From positions 40,695 through 104,694 of the forward strand of contig CASGDA010000007.1 of assembly GCA_949300145.1 (NCBI GenBank): a stretch of DNA of 64,000 nt, in the 5' to 3' direction. Made by a program: the position numbers and the translations under genes. The notes beneath the pieces were generated by a model. The model had not been told where the DNA came from. It did not search any database and worked only from the letters and a program-made list of their open reading frames with translations. Origin of the DNA: an uncultured Treponema sp. (lineage in GTDB: Bacteria > Spirochaetota > Spirochaetia > Treponematales > Treponemataceae). Below, piece after piece: positions 33,526 through 42,822 of the stretch. Every line of letters starts with the position of its first letter. Position 1 is the stretch's first letter.

Positions 33526-34620
33526 TCAGTTGACACCCTTTGTCACATCCGACAGTACTTCTTCCATTCCGGCAAAGAAAGCATCAACATACTCGCCGCC
33601 GATGGATTCCCGGACAGCCTCGGTAACCACGCCCTGGGTTGCCGCACGCATTTCTTCTTTTACGCTGTCGTCCGGATCAAGAACTGTCATGCCTTTTTCC
33701 TGCAGAAGCTCTTTCAGCAAATCTTCACGCTCATAATTGCAGAAACGGCTGTAGTTCTGTCCTATCAGGGCGCCTTTTATGATAATGGTCTGATATTCCG
33801 CAGGCAGGGAATTCCACCAGTCAAGGTTGGCTATGAGAGGCATCGTGTCATAGATGTGCCCCGTCAAAGTAAGGGCCTTTTGAACTTCATACATATTCAA
33901 GTCCCAGACATTGGCTATCGGATTCTCCTGGCCGTCAACAATTTTCTGTGAAAGAGCCATATAAAGTTCCGAGAAAGGAACGGGAGTAGGATTAGCACCT
34001 ATGGTCTGGAAATTCAGGATATGCATCGGGGCAGCCATTGTCCTGAGCTTTACACCGGAAAAATCGGAAATTGAAGCTATAGGTTTGGAAGCGGTTGTCG
34101 TGTGACGGAAGCCGTTCTCCATCCAAGCGAGACCTTTCATGTTGACTTCCTCAAGAGTAGCCATCAGCTCCTCTCCTACATAGCTGTCCAACACCAACCA
34201 AGCCTCTTCGTAGCTTCCGAACAGGAAAGGAATATCCATGACCTGGAATTTATTCTGGTACACGGTTATCGGGGCGAGAGAAGCGGTACACATCTCCAAA
34301 GTACCGGACTGAACCTGCTCAAGTGACATTTCCTCACTTCCAAGCTGACCGTTAGGATATATGTTCACTTCGATTTTTCCTAAAGACTGTTCCTCCACAT
34401 ATTTTTCCATCGCGAACAAACCGAGTGTCTGAGGATGATTGATGGAGTTACAGGCGCTTATTCTTATCGCGATATTTCCGAGTTCGGAAAGATCCCTGTG
34501 CGCCGTCACAACGGTACGCCGGGAATTCTTAACCAAACTGAAACACATGCAAAGAATCAACAATCCCGTGGCAATCGCCATAACAACAACAAAAAAATTC
34601 GTTATCGCCTTTTTCATCAT
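33526..34620 (-). CDS. TRAP transporter substrate-binding protein (DctP)
   Basis: Periplasmic binding protein (364 aa) of the DctP family. An uncleaved anchor or signal segment is at the N-terminus (TNFFVVVMAIATGLLILCMC). Family features are GSEEMSLEQVQSGTLEMC, FQVMDIPFLFGSYEEAW and the carboxylate-binding Arg region SGVKLRTMAAPMHIL. The first of two adjacent ATGs is 7 nt from AGGAG. Such proteins bind organic acids through a conserved arginine, so the ligand is probably a carboxylic acid; identity unknown. Confidence 0.92.
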   Translation of the reverse strand: MMKKAITNFFVVVMAIATGLLILCMCFSLVKNSRRTVVTAHRDLSELGNIAIRISACNSINHPQTLGLFAMEKYVEEQSLGKIEVNIYPNGQLGSEEMSLEQVQSGTLEMCTASLAPITVYQNKFQVMDIPFLFGSYEEAWLVLDSYVGEELMATLEEVNMKGLAWMENGFRHTTTASKPIASISDFSGVKLRTMAAPMHILNFQTIGANPTPVPFSELYMALSQKIVDGQENPIANVWDLNMYEVQKALTLTGHIYDTMPLIANLDWWNSLPAEYQTIIIKGALIGQNYSRFCNYEREDLLKELLQEKGMTVLDPDDSVKEEMRAATQGVVTEAVRESIGGEYVDAFFAGMEEVLSDVTKGVN

Positions 34621-34642
34621 TTGCTTTCTCCTAGTAAAAATT

Positions 34643-35917
34643 TTAGTATCCCATCAGTCTGGGCAGTGTCGTCACAAGAGGCGGAAAGAAAGTAAGAAGC
34701 AGCAGGATAATGATACACGCCGCTATATACGGAATCGCCTCTTTTACAGTTTCCTCTATAGTAACACCAGCCGTCGGTGAAGTGACAAAAAGCGTGATTC
34801 CGAATGGAGGTGTCGCCAATCCGATGACAAGGTTCACGCAAATTATGATTCCGATATGCAGTGGATCGACACCGAGCTGCCAGGCTATAGGAGCGATTAT
34901 GGGGGCAAGAATAACTATGGAAGCATAATCATCCATAAAGCATCCGCAAATCAACAGCACGATATTCACCAGGAGGAGGAAAAGCCAGACGGGCATTTGA
35001 GACATCGGTTCAATAAGGATACTGAGAACCCGTTCATTTGCGATGGCCCAGGCCATTACGCTTCCGGCACCGGCAAGAATCAAAACAAGTCCCGTTGTTG
35101 TCGTGGCTTCCATGAAAAGCTCCGGAATATCCTTCAACTTTATCGTCTTCTTTACAAAAAACGCTATTATAAAACTGTAAAGCACAGCGACAGCTGAAGC
35201 TTCGGTAATGGTAAATATACCGCTGAAAATTCCGCCGAGGATGATGACGGGAAGAATCAAAGCGGGAAGAGCCTTGATTGTGACGTCCCTCTTATGGGCC
35301 CATGTGCTTTTTCCGAATGAAGGATAATTACGCTTGATAGCGGTTCTGTGGGCTATCACCATTTCAGCGGCGGCTATCAAAATCGCCGGCACAACGGCGG
35401 CCAGGAACAAACCTGCGATTGACGTTCCGCCAACAGAAATGCTGTACATTATCATCAGAACTGACGGAGGCATTATCGGCCCCAGCAACGCGGCGGAAGA
35501 CATTGTTGCGGAAGCGAACGCGGGTGAGTATCCTTCTTTTTTCATCATAGGAATAAGGAATACGCCAAGGGAAGCCGCGGATGCGACAGCGAGCCCAACG
35601 ATAGAGCCCATGAGCAAAGACGCGCCTATTGTCACGATGGCGATTGCCCCTTTATAACGGCCGAAGAACGCATTCACAAAGTCAATCAGCAGCTGGAGCA
35701 AACCTCCCCGCAACATAAGCTGTCCTGTGATAACAAAAAAAGGTACAGCGAGGAAAGAAAAGCTGTTCATTCCCTCATACAACTTTGTTCCGACAATCGT
35801 AATGTCATAACCCATGACGAGCATATAAACGCTTGAGCTGACAATAAGATTGTAGGCAATCGGAACACCCATTATCATAAGGGCAAAAAAGCAGATAACC
35901 ATTATGCCTAGTTCCAT
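34643..35917 (-). CDS. TRAP transporter large permease (DctM)
   Basis: Main membrane subunit (424 aa, about 12 hydrophobic segments) that carries substrate across the inner membrane with sodium. Diagnostic stretches are NSFSFLAVPFFVITGQLMLRG near the start, GPIMPPSVLMIMYSISVGG in the middle and NLVIGLATPPFGITLFVTSP near the end. AGGAGG precedes the ATG. It lies between the ornithine-cyclodeaminase-family gene and DctP in the same operon. Confidence 0.93.
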   Translation of the reverse strand: MELGIMVICFFALMIMGVPIAYNLIVSSSVYMLVMGYDITIVGTKLYEGMNSFSFLAVPFFVITGQLMLRGGLLQLLIDFVNAFFGRYKGAIAIVTIGASLLMGSIVGLAVASAASLGVFLIPMMKKEGYSPAFASATMSSAALLGPIMPPSVLMIMYSISVGGTSIAGLFLAAVVPAILIAAAEMVIAHRTAIKRNYPSFGKSTWAHKRDVTIKALPALILPVIILGGIFSGIFTITEASAVAVLYSFIIAFFVKKTIKLKDIPELFMEATTTTGLVLILAGAGSVMAWAIANERVLSILIEPMSQMPVWLFLLLVNIVLLICGCFMDDYASIVILAPIIAPIAWQLGVDPLHIGIIICVNLVIGLATPPFGITLFVTSPTAGVTIEETVKEAIPYIAACIIILLLLTFFPPLVTTLPRLMGY

Positions 35918-36012
35918 AATTCCTCCTTCATAAATAAAAACCAGGTCAAACTGAAAAATACGGTGAAACCTCCCGCATCAAAATCCCGCGGGAAATTCCA
36001 CCGCAGTATTTT

Positions 36013-37140
36013 TTATTCCTTCATTTGATACGGTTCATCCCACAGAAGAAGCTTTGTTCCTATACCTTTGTCCAAAGCAGTCTTCCACAGGTCATAGCCG
36101 AGACCGACATCGAAGGTAGCCATGCCGCAGGCAACAAATGTAACACGCTCGTCATCGCTTTCACGGCCGGGACGTGTTTTCAGAATCACATCACCGATAC
36201 TGGTGGAATCCTTCAGCGCCGGCAGTTTTCCGTCATCAATCAACGTGTAAATCGGCCCGCCGATTACAGCCGCATAACCGGCCTTCTTGTCTCCTGACTC
36301 GACGGCTTCCTGCACATAAGCTTCATGAAGCCTGACATTATCGTATATGAGTTTTGTGCTCGTCCAATAAGAATCATCAAACTGCACAGGCCCGGAAATC
36401 AAAACGGTACACCCTTTTTTAATCCACTCATCCTTCAGGATAAGAGGTTTAAGGCGGGAAGCGGCGACAGTAACCACATCAGCGTTTTTCAAAGCAAGTT
36501 CAAGATCCGTGACGCCCTCCCCCTTTATTCCTGTTTCCTTTTCCGCCCAGGCGGCGAAATCCTTTGACTTTTCCTCAAAAAGGTCAAAGCAGAAAACTTT
36601 TTCCAGCGAAGGAAGCTGGGAGGCTATCGAACGGAAGCAGGACTTGTTTATAGGTCCGCAACCAAGCACGGCGCACACCTTCGAGTCTTTGCGGGCAAGA
36701 TGACGCGCGGCTACGCCTGGAACAGCGCCTGTCCTCGCGGCGCTCAGGAGGTTCGCCGACATGAAAGCGAGAGGCTCCCCCGTATCCTTGTCATTCAGTG
36801 TCACGGTGAGAACCGACCGGGGCAGCCCTTTTGAAGGATTCGCGGCATTGGAACCGTACCATTTCTGCCCGCAGATATCAAAACGGCCGCCAAGATAAGC
36901 CGGCATGGCGACAAAACGCCTGTCGGGACCCGCCACAGGCATATTCGGGAACGGGGTTTCCTTCGGGAAAACAATTCCCAAACCATGGCTGTTATGATTA
37001 GGACCACCCATAAGATAATCACCCTGACTCAACAACTTGAAAACTTCTTCGGCATTATCAACGCATTTTTTCGCATCCAAAACACCGGCAGCTATTGTGT
37101 CGGCCTCGGACAAATACAAAAATTCTGTTTTTTTTGCCAT
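36013..37140 (-). CDS. Ornithine cyclodeaminase/mu-crystallin family enzyme
   Basis: NAD(P)-dependent enzyme (375 aa). The Rossmann segment is KVCAVLGCGPINKSCFRSIA and the substrate side has FDICGQKWYGSN and LLSAARTGAVPGVAARHLAR, matching the OCD/mu-crystallin fold. Members act as ornithine cyclodeaminase, alanine or imino-acid dehydrogenases, or ketimine reductases; some relatives carry the label tyramine oxidase subunit B. It heads the TRAP operon behind a strong promoter with operator copy B, so it probably performs the first step on the imported compound (inference). AAGGAGG lies 7 nt before the ATG. Confidence 0.85.
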   Translation of the reverse strand: MAKKTEFLYLSEADTIAAGVLDAKKCVDNAEEVFKLLSQGDYLMGGPNHNSHGLGIVFPKETPFPNMPVAGPDRRFVAMPAYLGGRFDICGQKWYGSNAANPSKGLPRSVLTVTLNDKDTGEPLAFMSANLLSAARTGAVPGVAARHLARKDSKVCAVLGCGPINKSCFRSIASQLPSLEKVFCFDLFEEKSKDFAAWAEKETGIKGEGVTDLELALKNADVVTVAASRLKPLILKDEWIKKGCTVLISGPVQFDDSYWTSTKLIYDNVRLHEAYVQEAVESGDKKAGYAAVIGGPIYTLIDDGKLPALKDSTSIGDVILKTRPGRESDDERVTFVACGMATFDVGLGYDLWKTALDKGIGTKLLLWDEPYQMKE

Positions 37141-37202
37141 AGCTCATCCTCCTTATGAAAAACACCTCTCAATCTGTTTTGATATGACATATCTATAACA
37201 AA

Positions 37203-37218
37203 TTGTTTTATTTAGTAC
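37203..37218 (+). promoter_or_regulatory. Operator-like motif, copy B
   Basis: TTGTTTTATTTAGTAC is identical to copy A near gdh, 7 nt downstream of the -10 of the TRAP operon (in the transcript leader). Confidence 0.6.
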
Positions 37219-37225
37219 TTTTAGC

Positions 37226-37254
37226 AGTATAAAACCTAAAATTCACTCTGTCAA
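37226..37254 (-). promoter_or_regulatory. Predicted promoter of the OCD-TRAP operon
   Basis: On the minus strand TTGACA (37254-37249) and TATACT (37231-37226) have ideal 17-nt spacing. Confidence 0.75.
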
Positions 37255-37288
37255 ATTTTATTTTAGGGTATTTTACAAATTAATGAGA

Positions 37289-37317
37289 TTGAAAAAAAAA
37301 ATGCAATATGGTAGAAT
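37289..37317 (+). promoter_or_regulatory. Predicted promoter of tRNA-Arg
   Basis: TTGAAA (37289-37294) and TAGAAT (37312-37317) are spaced by 17 nt, placing the start site a few bases before the mature tRNA. Confidence 0.65.
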
Positions 37318-37327
37318 CAGGATATTG

Positions 37328-37403
37328 TGATCCATTAGCTCAGATGGATAGAGCGGCTGCCTCCTAAGCAGCAGGTCGGACGTTCGAATCGTCTATGGGT
37401 CAT
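37328..37403 (+). tRNA. tRNA-Arg (anticodon CCT)
   Basis: A cloverleaf can be drawn: acceptor TGATCCA/TGGGTCA (one G-U pair), D-arm with TTAGCTCAGATGGATAGAG, anticodon loop CTCCTAA giving CCT, and T-loop GTTCGAATC. The 3' CCA is not encoded. The last 11 bases overlap, on the other strand, the end of the ABC ATPase gene. Confidence 0.93.
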
Positions 37404-38160
37404 CACTGTAACGTTTCAGGAACAGTCTGGTACGTTCGTTTTTAGGGTTCTCAACCACATCCACGGCGGGGCCTTCCTCAACAATAACCCCGCCGTCCAT
37501 GAAGATAATCCTGTCGGAGACGTCTCTGGCGAAGGGTATCTCGTGGGTTACAATCACCATCGTCATTTTTTCAGCGGCGAGAGAGCGTATAACCCGGAGT
37601 ATTTCACCGGTAAGCTCCGGATCGAGGGCGCTGGTCGGTTCATCAAAGAAAAGAACCTCCGGCTCAAGTGCCAAAGCCCGGGCAATGGAAACCCGCTGCT
37701 GCTGCCCTCCGGAAAGCTCATAAGGATATGAACCGGCTTTCTCATACAAGCCCATTTTATCGAGAAGTTTCAAGGCTTTGGACTCAGCCTCCCGGCGCCC
37801 GGTCTTCAGAACGTGAATCTGCGCCTCTGTTATGTTCCTCAAAACCGAAAAATGGGGAAACAAGTTGAAATTCTGGAAAACCAGACCCACCTTGAGGCAA
37901 ATGCGGCGCAGTGTATCCCTGTCGGCGTAAACGCCGTCCTTCACCATTACCTGTCCGGCGACAGTTATAGTACCCTTTTCAACTTTTTCAAGCTGGGTCA
38001 CGGAACGCAAAAGGGTTGACTTGCCGGAACCTGACGGCCCGATGATGGAAACGACCTCCCCCTTCCTTACGGAAAAGGAAAAATCCTTTATGACTTTCAG
38101 CGGACCGTAGGATTTGGAAAGATGTGAAACTGAAATAATTTCTTCATTATCCTGATTCAT
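37393..38160 (-). CDS. Polar amino-acid ABC transporter ATP-binding protein
   Basis: ATPase subunit (255 aa) with Walker A IGPSGSGKSTLLRSV, signature ELSGGQQQRVSIARALAL, Walker B EVLFFDEPTSALDP and H-loop VIVTHEIPFARDV, typical of the GlnQ/HisP group. I choose the ATG at 38160, 8 nt after AAGGTG; an in-frame GTG three codons earlier is closer to the motif. It follows the permease gene by 12 nt. The last three codons and stop are antisense to the 3' end of tRNA-Arg. Position after argG suggests an arginine or related substrate, but this is inference. Confidence 0.92.
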   Translation of the reverse strand: MNQDNEEIISVSHLSKSYGPLKVIKDFSFSVRKGEVVSIIGPSGSGKSTLLRSVTQLEKVEKGTITVAGQVMVKDGVYADRDTLRRICLKVGLVFQNFNLFPHFSVLRNITEAQIHVLKTGRREAESKALKLLDKMGLYEKAGSYPYELSGGQQQRVSIARALALEPEVLFFDEPTSALDPELTGEILRVIRSLAAEKMTMVIVTHEIPFARDVSDRIIFMDGGVIVEEGPAVDVVENPKNERTRLFLKRYSDDP

Positions 38161-38172
38161 ACCCCACACCTT

Positions 38173-38823
38173 TCACCTGTAATACGATAATTTCTTTTCA
38201 GCGACGGAAAATGCCTTGGCCACAGCCCAATTCATAATGAAATAGAATACACCGGCCACAAAAATCGGCGTTGTCGAAAACTTCTGGGAAGAGGCGGTTT
38301 TCGCATAATGAAACAATTCCGGGACGGCAAGCGTTGACGCAAGGGCCGTATCCTTGACCAGAGTGATGACTTCGTTTGACAGCGCAGGAAGAATCCGTTT
38401 GACGACCTGGGGCAGAACAATCCTGAAAAAGGTCTGGTTTTTCGTAAACCCGAGAACCTTTCCCGCCTCATACTGACCCTTAGGAATCGACTCGATTCCG
38501 CCGCGGTAAATTTCCGCGAAATAGGCGGCGTAGTTCAGCACAAAGGCAATTATGACGGCGACAAACCTGTCATATGCGACATCTATATTAAGGGCCAGAA
38601 AAATCTTCAGCGGAACATAAAAAACAAATATAAGCTGGAGAATCAGCGGAGTACCGCGCATAATCAGCAGGTATCCGCTTATAAATATACGGAGAGGGGC
38701 GCATTTAGACATCCGAGCCAAAGCCACCGGAAGCGCCAGGGGAATGGCAAAAAGCAGCGTAAGAAAAAATATTTCCAACGAGACAAGACTTTCCGCAGCC
38801 ATGTCCATGAGCATTTTTGCCAT
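38173..38823 (-). CDS. Amino-acid ABC transporter permease
   Basis: Membrane subunit (216 aa) of the HisM/GlnP type. The motif LILQLIFVFYVPLK and the EAA-like loop GQYEAGKVLGFTKNQTFFRIVLPQ are characteristic. About five membrane segments are visible. GAGGGG lies 4-5 nt before the ATG. It lies between the binding-protein gene and the ATPase gene. A single permease suggests a homodimer. Confidence 0.92.
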   Translation of the reverse strand: MAKMLMDMAAESLVSLEIFFLTLLFAIPLALPVALARMSKCAPLRIFISGYLLIMRGTPLILQLIFVFYVPLKIFLALNIDVAYDRFVAVIIAFVLNYAAYFAEIYRGGIESIPKGQYEAGKVLGFTKNQTFFRIVLPQVVKRILPALSNEVITLVKDTALASTLAVPELFHYAKTASSQKFSTTPIFVAGVFYFIMNWAVAKAFSVAEKKLSYYR

Positions 38824-38856
38824 ACAACCCCTCTAAAAAAAGCTGTTCAGCGGAAG

Positions 38857-39660
38857 TTATTTTCCAATAACTGAAATATCCGATCCGAACCACTTTTCGG
38901 AATAAGAAGCCACTGTTCCGTCAGCGGCCATTTCTTCAAGAACCTGCTGGACCTTATCCCTCAGCATAACATCGTTTTTGCGGAAGCCGATACCGTAATT
39001 TTCAGGGGCAAGGGACTCAGTTAAGATGCGGAAATCCTTTCCGGAACGGTTGATACTGTCATTCGCCACAAGCAAATCCATGACAACACCGTCCACACCC
39101 TTCAGCTCAAGATCAAGGAGAGCGGTAAGATTGTCCTTGAACTCCGCGACGCTGGAAAGAGACGCCTTGAATTCAACAGCTGAATCCAACGCCGCCTGGG
39201 CGGATGAACCGGCCTGAAGTCCGATTGTTTTTCCTTTGAGATCCTCAAGGGTATTATAAGGTGAATCAGAGCGAACGACAATCACCTGGGCATTCCGCAG
39301 ATAGGGTTTTGAGAAACACAGGGCTTCTTCCCTCTCCGGGGTCATAGTGAAACCGTTCCAGATGCAGTCGATTTTCCTGGTGTTGAGCTCCATTTCCTTC
39401 GCCGCCCAGTCAATAGGCTGAAGAACCAATTCAACGCCCATTCTCCGGCAGGCTTCCCTGGCCAAATCCACATCATAACCGACAATCTCGTTATCCTCAT
39501 TGCGGAAACCCATCGGCGGGAAAGAATCGTCAAGTCCCATGATGAATGTCCCTTTTTCCATGACGTAATCAAGGGATTCATCCACGGCATCTTTTTTTCC
39601 GCCGGCGAACACCATTGCAACCGCACATACCATAAATAATATCACGGTTATTTTTTTCAT
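38857..39660 (-). CDS. Amino-acid ABC transporter substrate-binding protein (family 3)
   Basis: Periplasmic binding protein (267 aa). The signal peptide is MKKITVILFMVCAVAMVFAGG. The family 3 signature is GYDVDLAREACRRMGVELVL, with IDCIWNGFTMTPEREEALCF in the ligand-binding region. AGGAGG-like sequence (GGAGG) lies 5 nt before the ATG. It is the first of three transporter genes and begins 54 nt after argG. The ligand is a polar amino acid; arginine, ornithine or glutamate derivatives fit the neighbourhood, but the binding residues were not compared in detail. Confidence 0.9.
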   Translation of the reverse strand: MKKITVILFMVCAVAMVFAGGKKDAVDESLDYVMEKGTFIMGLDDSFPPMGFRNEDNEIVGYDVDLAREACRRMGVELVLQPIDWAAKEMELNTRKIDCIWNGFTMTPEREEALCFSKPYLRNAQVIVVRSDSPYNTLEDLKGKTIGLQAGSSAQAALDSAVEFKASLSSVAEFKDNLTALLDLELKGVDGVVMDLLVANDSINRSGKDFRILTESLAPENYGIGFRKNDVMLRDKVQQVLEEMAADGTVASYSEKWFGSDISVIGK

Positions 39661-39714
39661 TTTTTCCTCCGGAATATCAAAAATATTTCTGCAATTCAGA
39701 ATAAACGGACGGCA

Positions 39715-40980
39715 TCATTCAACAGGACGCTTCCTGAGATTCTTGTTTCCTGCCACAGCCTGCCCTTCCCCAACCTGTTGCTCCATCATGGCACGCACTT
39801 TAAGGGGAAGCCCGAACAGGGTTATAAAGCCCTGGGCATCCTTGTGGTCGTACAAATCGCCGGTCGTGAAGGAGGCGATATTTTCATTGTACAGGCTGTA
39901 TTTTGAATAGGAACCCGCCCCGCGTATCGAGCCTTTATACAGTTTGAGTTTCACCCAGCCGGTGACGGTTTCTTCGGTGGAGTCGATGAAAGCGCGGCAG
40001 GCATCCATCAGCATGGTGAAGAATTTTCCGTCATAGATAAGCTCGCCCATCTTTATGGAAACGTGCTGTTTAAAGTGATAGGTGTCCCTGTCAATGCAAA
40101 GCTGATCCAGCATTGTATGGGCTGTGTAAAGGATTGTTCCGCCGGGAGTTTCGTAAACGCCGCGGCTTTTCATGCCTACACAGCGGTTCTCGCATATATC
40201 AGCCAGACCCACTCCGTTACGGCTTCCTATTTTGTTCAGTTCCAGCATCAAATCAAGGGCATTCATTTTCTTTTCGTTCACAGCAACGGGTATACCCTTT
40301 TCAAAATCTATCCGGACATATTCCCCTTCCTCCGGTGCTTCTTCAGGAACAACGGTAAGCTGAAGCATATGTTTCCAATCGGGCTCATTTTCAGTCTTCT
40401 CAAGCTCAAGACCTTCATGGGAAAGATGCCATATATTCTCGTCCCGGCTGTATGACTGATCCTTTTTCATGGGAACTTCGTATCCCCTGTCCTCCAGGAA
40501 TTTAATCTCCGCTTCCCGGCTGTCCATATTCCAAAGGGGATCACGCCAGGCGGCTATGACACGCAGATCCGGAGCGAAAGCTTTTATAGCCAATTCAAAC
40601 CTTACCTGGTCGTTTCCCTTTCCGGTAGCCCCGTGACAAATTGCGGAAGCCCCTTCCTGACGGGCATATTCAACAAGAATTTTTCCGATTAAAGGACGAG
40701 CGGTGGAAGTCCCGAGAAGATATTTGTCCTCATAAACACAATTGGCTTTCAGCGCGGGCCAGATAAAGTCCGTGATGTATTCTTCACGCGCATCAACGAT
40801 ATAACAGGCCGACGCGCCTGTTTTCAGGGCGCGTTCCTTTATTTTCGCCCAGTCTTCTTTCTGGCCGAGATCAATGCAAACGGCGATTACATCGTAATCA
40901 TAATTTTCCTTAAGCCAAGGGATAATAACAGTCGTATCAAGCCCACCTGAATACGATAAAATGACTTTCTCTCTCCCCAT
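39715..40980 (-). CDS. argG: Argininosuccinate synthase
   Basis: Joins citrulline and aspartate, with ATP cleavage, in arginine synthesis (421 aa). The PP-loop is at the N-terminus (VILSYSGGLDTTVIIPWL). Further motifs are CHGATGKGNDQVRFELA and NRCVGMKSRGVYETPGG. I use the ATG giving MGREKV, since AGGAGG lies 5 nt upstream; the open frame extends 8 codons further. The arginine genes argD, argB and argJ lie upstream on the same strand, with an antiporter gene in between. argH, argF and argC are not in the window. Confidence 0.95.
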   Translation of the reverse strand: MGREKVILSYSGGLDTTVIIPWLKENYDYDVIAVCIDLGQKEDWAKIKERALKTGASACYIVDAREEYITDFIWPALKANCVYEDKYLLGTSTARPLIGKILVEYARQEGASAICHGATGKGNDQVRFELAIKAFAPDLRVIAAWRDPLWNMDSREAEIKFLEDRGYEVPMKKDQSYSRDENIWHLSHEGLELEKTENEPDWKHMLQLTVVPEEAPEEGEYVRIDFEKGIPVAVNEKKMNALDLMLELNKIGSRNGVGLADICENRCVGMKSRGVYETPGGTILYTAHTMLDQLCIDRDTYHFKQHVSIKMGELIYDGKFFTMLMDACRAFIDSTEETVTGWVKLKLYKGSIRGAGSYSKYSLYNENIASFTTGDLYDHKDAQGFITLFGLPLKVRAMMEQQVGEGQAVAGNKNLRKRPVE

Positions 40981-41074
40981 ATGAACCTCCTGTATTTCCG
41001 GCACACATGGTACACCGAAAAAGACTTTTAATGCAAGCGGACAGACGCTGGAGCCGGAATGAAAAACCGGGGTA

Positions 41075-42793
41075 TCATCTTTTCTCCAAATCGGCCGCCT
41101 TTGAAGTAAGCTCGAGAACCTTCATGTGGAAGAACTTCTCTACAAGGATTGTTTCCACCAACCCAAGGAATTTTCCGGAGGATGAAACAACGGGGATGCT
41201 GTCAACCTGATAAACCCTGAAAAGCTCCTTCACCTTCGACACAGGCGTATCAGGAGAACATACCACCGGGGAAGGATCCATTATGTCATACGCCAGAAGA
41301 GAGTCCGAGACAGAGCTTCCCAAGGCAATCGCCTCTTTCAAGTGTTCTATCGTTATAATGCCGGAAAACCTGCCCGTAACATCCGCAACGGGACAGCTTA
41401 AAGAAGTCTGTGTTCCGAAACTTTCTATAACACCGGAAAAGGGGGTTGTATCCAGAACCATTCTTCCGGCCTTGTTTTCCGGAACAATGGAGAGGACATC
41501 CTGTACCGTGCTACTACGCAGAAGGTCTTCCTCAGTTATATCGAGACCAGCCTCGCCTGCCTTCGTTATTCCGTATTTAACGCAGACAGGGCCCAGCATC
41601 TGCACAATGAATGTGGTCGCCGTTATTACAAGAGGAACCGTATTCCCCAATTCAGAACCGGCAAAAATCGTGGATGCGGAAATTGAAAGACCAATCGCAA
41701 CTCCGGCCTGGCTTAAAAGGCACCACCTCATGTATTTACGAACAGTCGCGGGGGCTCCGGTTATTTTTGCGCCGAAACTGGAACCGATTGATTTTCCGAA
41801 AGTCCTCGCAATCACGTAAATCACGGCGATGACAGCGAACAACGGGGTTATAACACGCAGATTCAGATTGGCGCCTACCAGAACAAAAAACAGAGTGTAA
41901 ACAGGCGGCGTAAATTTATTTATGTTTTTAAAAAACTGCGCTGTTGAAAAGAACGCGGTGTTTACTATTAAACATCCGCAGGCCATTGCCACAAGAATTG
42001 TATCCAGGTTGAAAAAAGCGGCGGCACCTGTTGAAACCATTATGGTTCCCAGGGAAAAACAGAGACTCCTGCCGTCATCGTTTTTTATGCGGCTCAAAAT
42101 CAGATTGAGGAAAAAACCGGCAAGCACGCCGACAGCTATCGATACAAAAATCTTATACAGAATGCCAAGCATCTGGGAACCGAAAGACACCTGCGCGGCC
42201 CCGATTAAACCTGACGCCACGGAAGAGGCCGCGGCGAAAAGAAACAAAGCGACGGCATCGTCCATCGCGACGATTCCCAGCAAAATCGTTGTAAGAGGCC
42301 CTTTGCTTCTGTTTTCCGCCAGCACATCGGTTGTGGCGGCAGGCGCAGTGGCAGAAGATATTGCGCCGAGGACAATACCAAGGGCAATGGAATTACGGAG
42401 TTCACCGGTGACAAAATAAGAAACGGCTGTAACCAGAATACTGACCGTAAAGAAGGGAACTATCGATTCAAAAATTAAAATCCCGAGAAACTGCCTGCCG
42501 TATTTTTTTATGACATCAAATTTCAGCTCGGCTCCGATGAGAAAACCTATAAGCGAAAGGGCAAGGCTGCTTACCGGTGTAAGACTCTGCAAAACCTCCT
42601 GCCCGAAAATACGCGCCCCGGAAAGGCCGGCAAGAATACCGGTTACGATATAACCGACAACCTGCGGCAGCTTTAATTTCTTAAAAATAAAACCGCCGGC
42701 GGATCCAAGCAGAATAATCAATCCCAAAATCAAAATTGCATTTATGGAATTAAAATCCGTAAACCTCAACGTGGAAAAATCAATAAAGTCCAT
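41075..42793 (-). CDS. Kef/CPA2-type cation:proton antiporter with C-terminal CBS pair
   Basis: Membrane antiporter (572 aa). About 12-13 hydrophobic segments span residues 15-390, with FKKLKLPQVVGYIVTGILAG at the start and GIVAMDDAVALFLFAAA, in which the paired Asp residues are typical of CPA2 ion-binding sites. The C-terminal 170 residues carry two CBS modules (VQDVLSIVPENKAGRM, then DIMDPSPVVCSPDTPVSKVK), in place of the Rossmann RCK domain of KefB/C. CBS pairs usually bind adenine nucleotides or cyclic dinucleotides. It is inserted between argD and argG, with 30 nt to argD, so it is likely cotranscribed. Ion specificity unknown. Confidence 0.87.
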   Translation of the reverse strand: MDFIDFSTLRFTDFNSINAILILGLIILLGSAGGFIFKKLKLPQVVGYIVTGILAGLSGARIFGQEVLQSLTPVSSLALSLIGFLIGAELKFDVIKKYGRQFLGILIFESIVPFFTVSILVTAVSYFVTGELRNSIALGIVLGAISSATAPAATTDVLAENRSKGPLTTILLGIVAMDDAVALFLFAAASSVASGLIGAAQVSFGSQMLGILYKIFVSIAVGVLAGFFLNLILSRIKNDDGRSLCFSLGTIMVSTGAAAFFNLDTILVAMACGCLIVNTAFFSTAQFFKNINKFTPPVYTLFFVLVGANLNLRVITPLFAVIAVIYVIARTFGKSIGSSFGAKITGAPATVRKYMRWCLLSQAGVAIGLSISASTIFAGSELGNTVPLVITATTFIVQMLGPVCVKYGITKAGEAGLDITEEDLLRSSTVQDVLSIVPENKAGRMVLDTTPFSGVIESFGTQTSLSCPVADVTGRFSGIITIEHLKEAIALGSSVSDSLLAYDIMDPSPVVCSPDTPVSKVKELFRVYQVDSIPVVSSSGKFLGLVETILVEKFFHMKVLELTSKAADLEKR

Positions 42794-42822
42794 ACCGATA
42801 AACCCGCCTAAAATCCGTCAAA

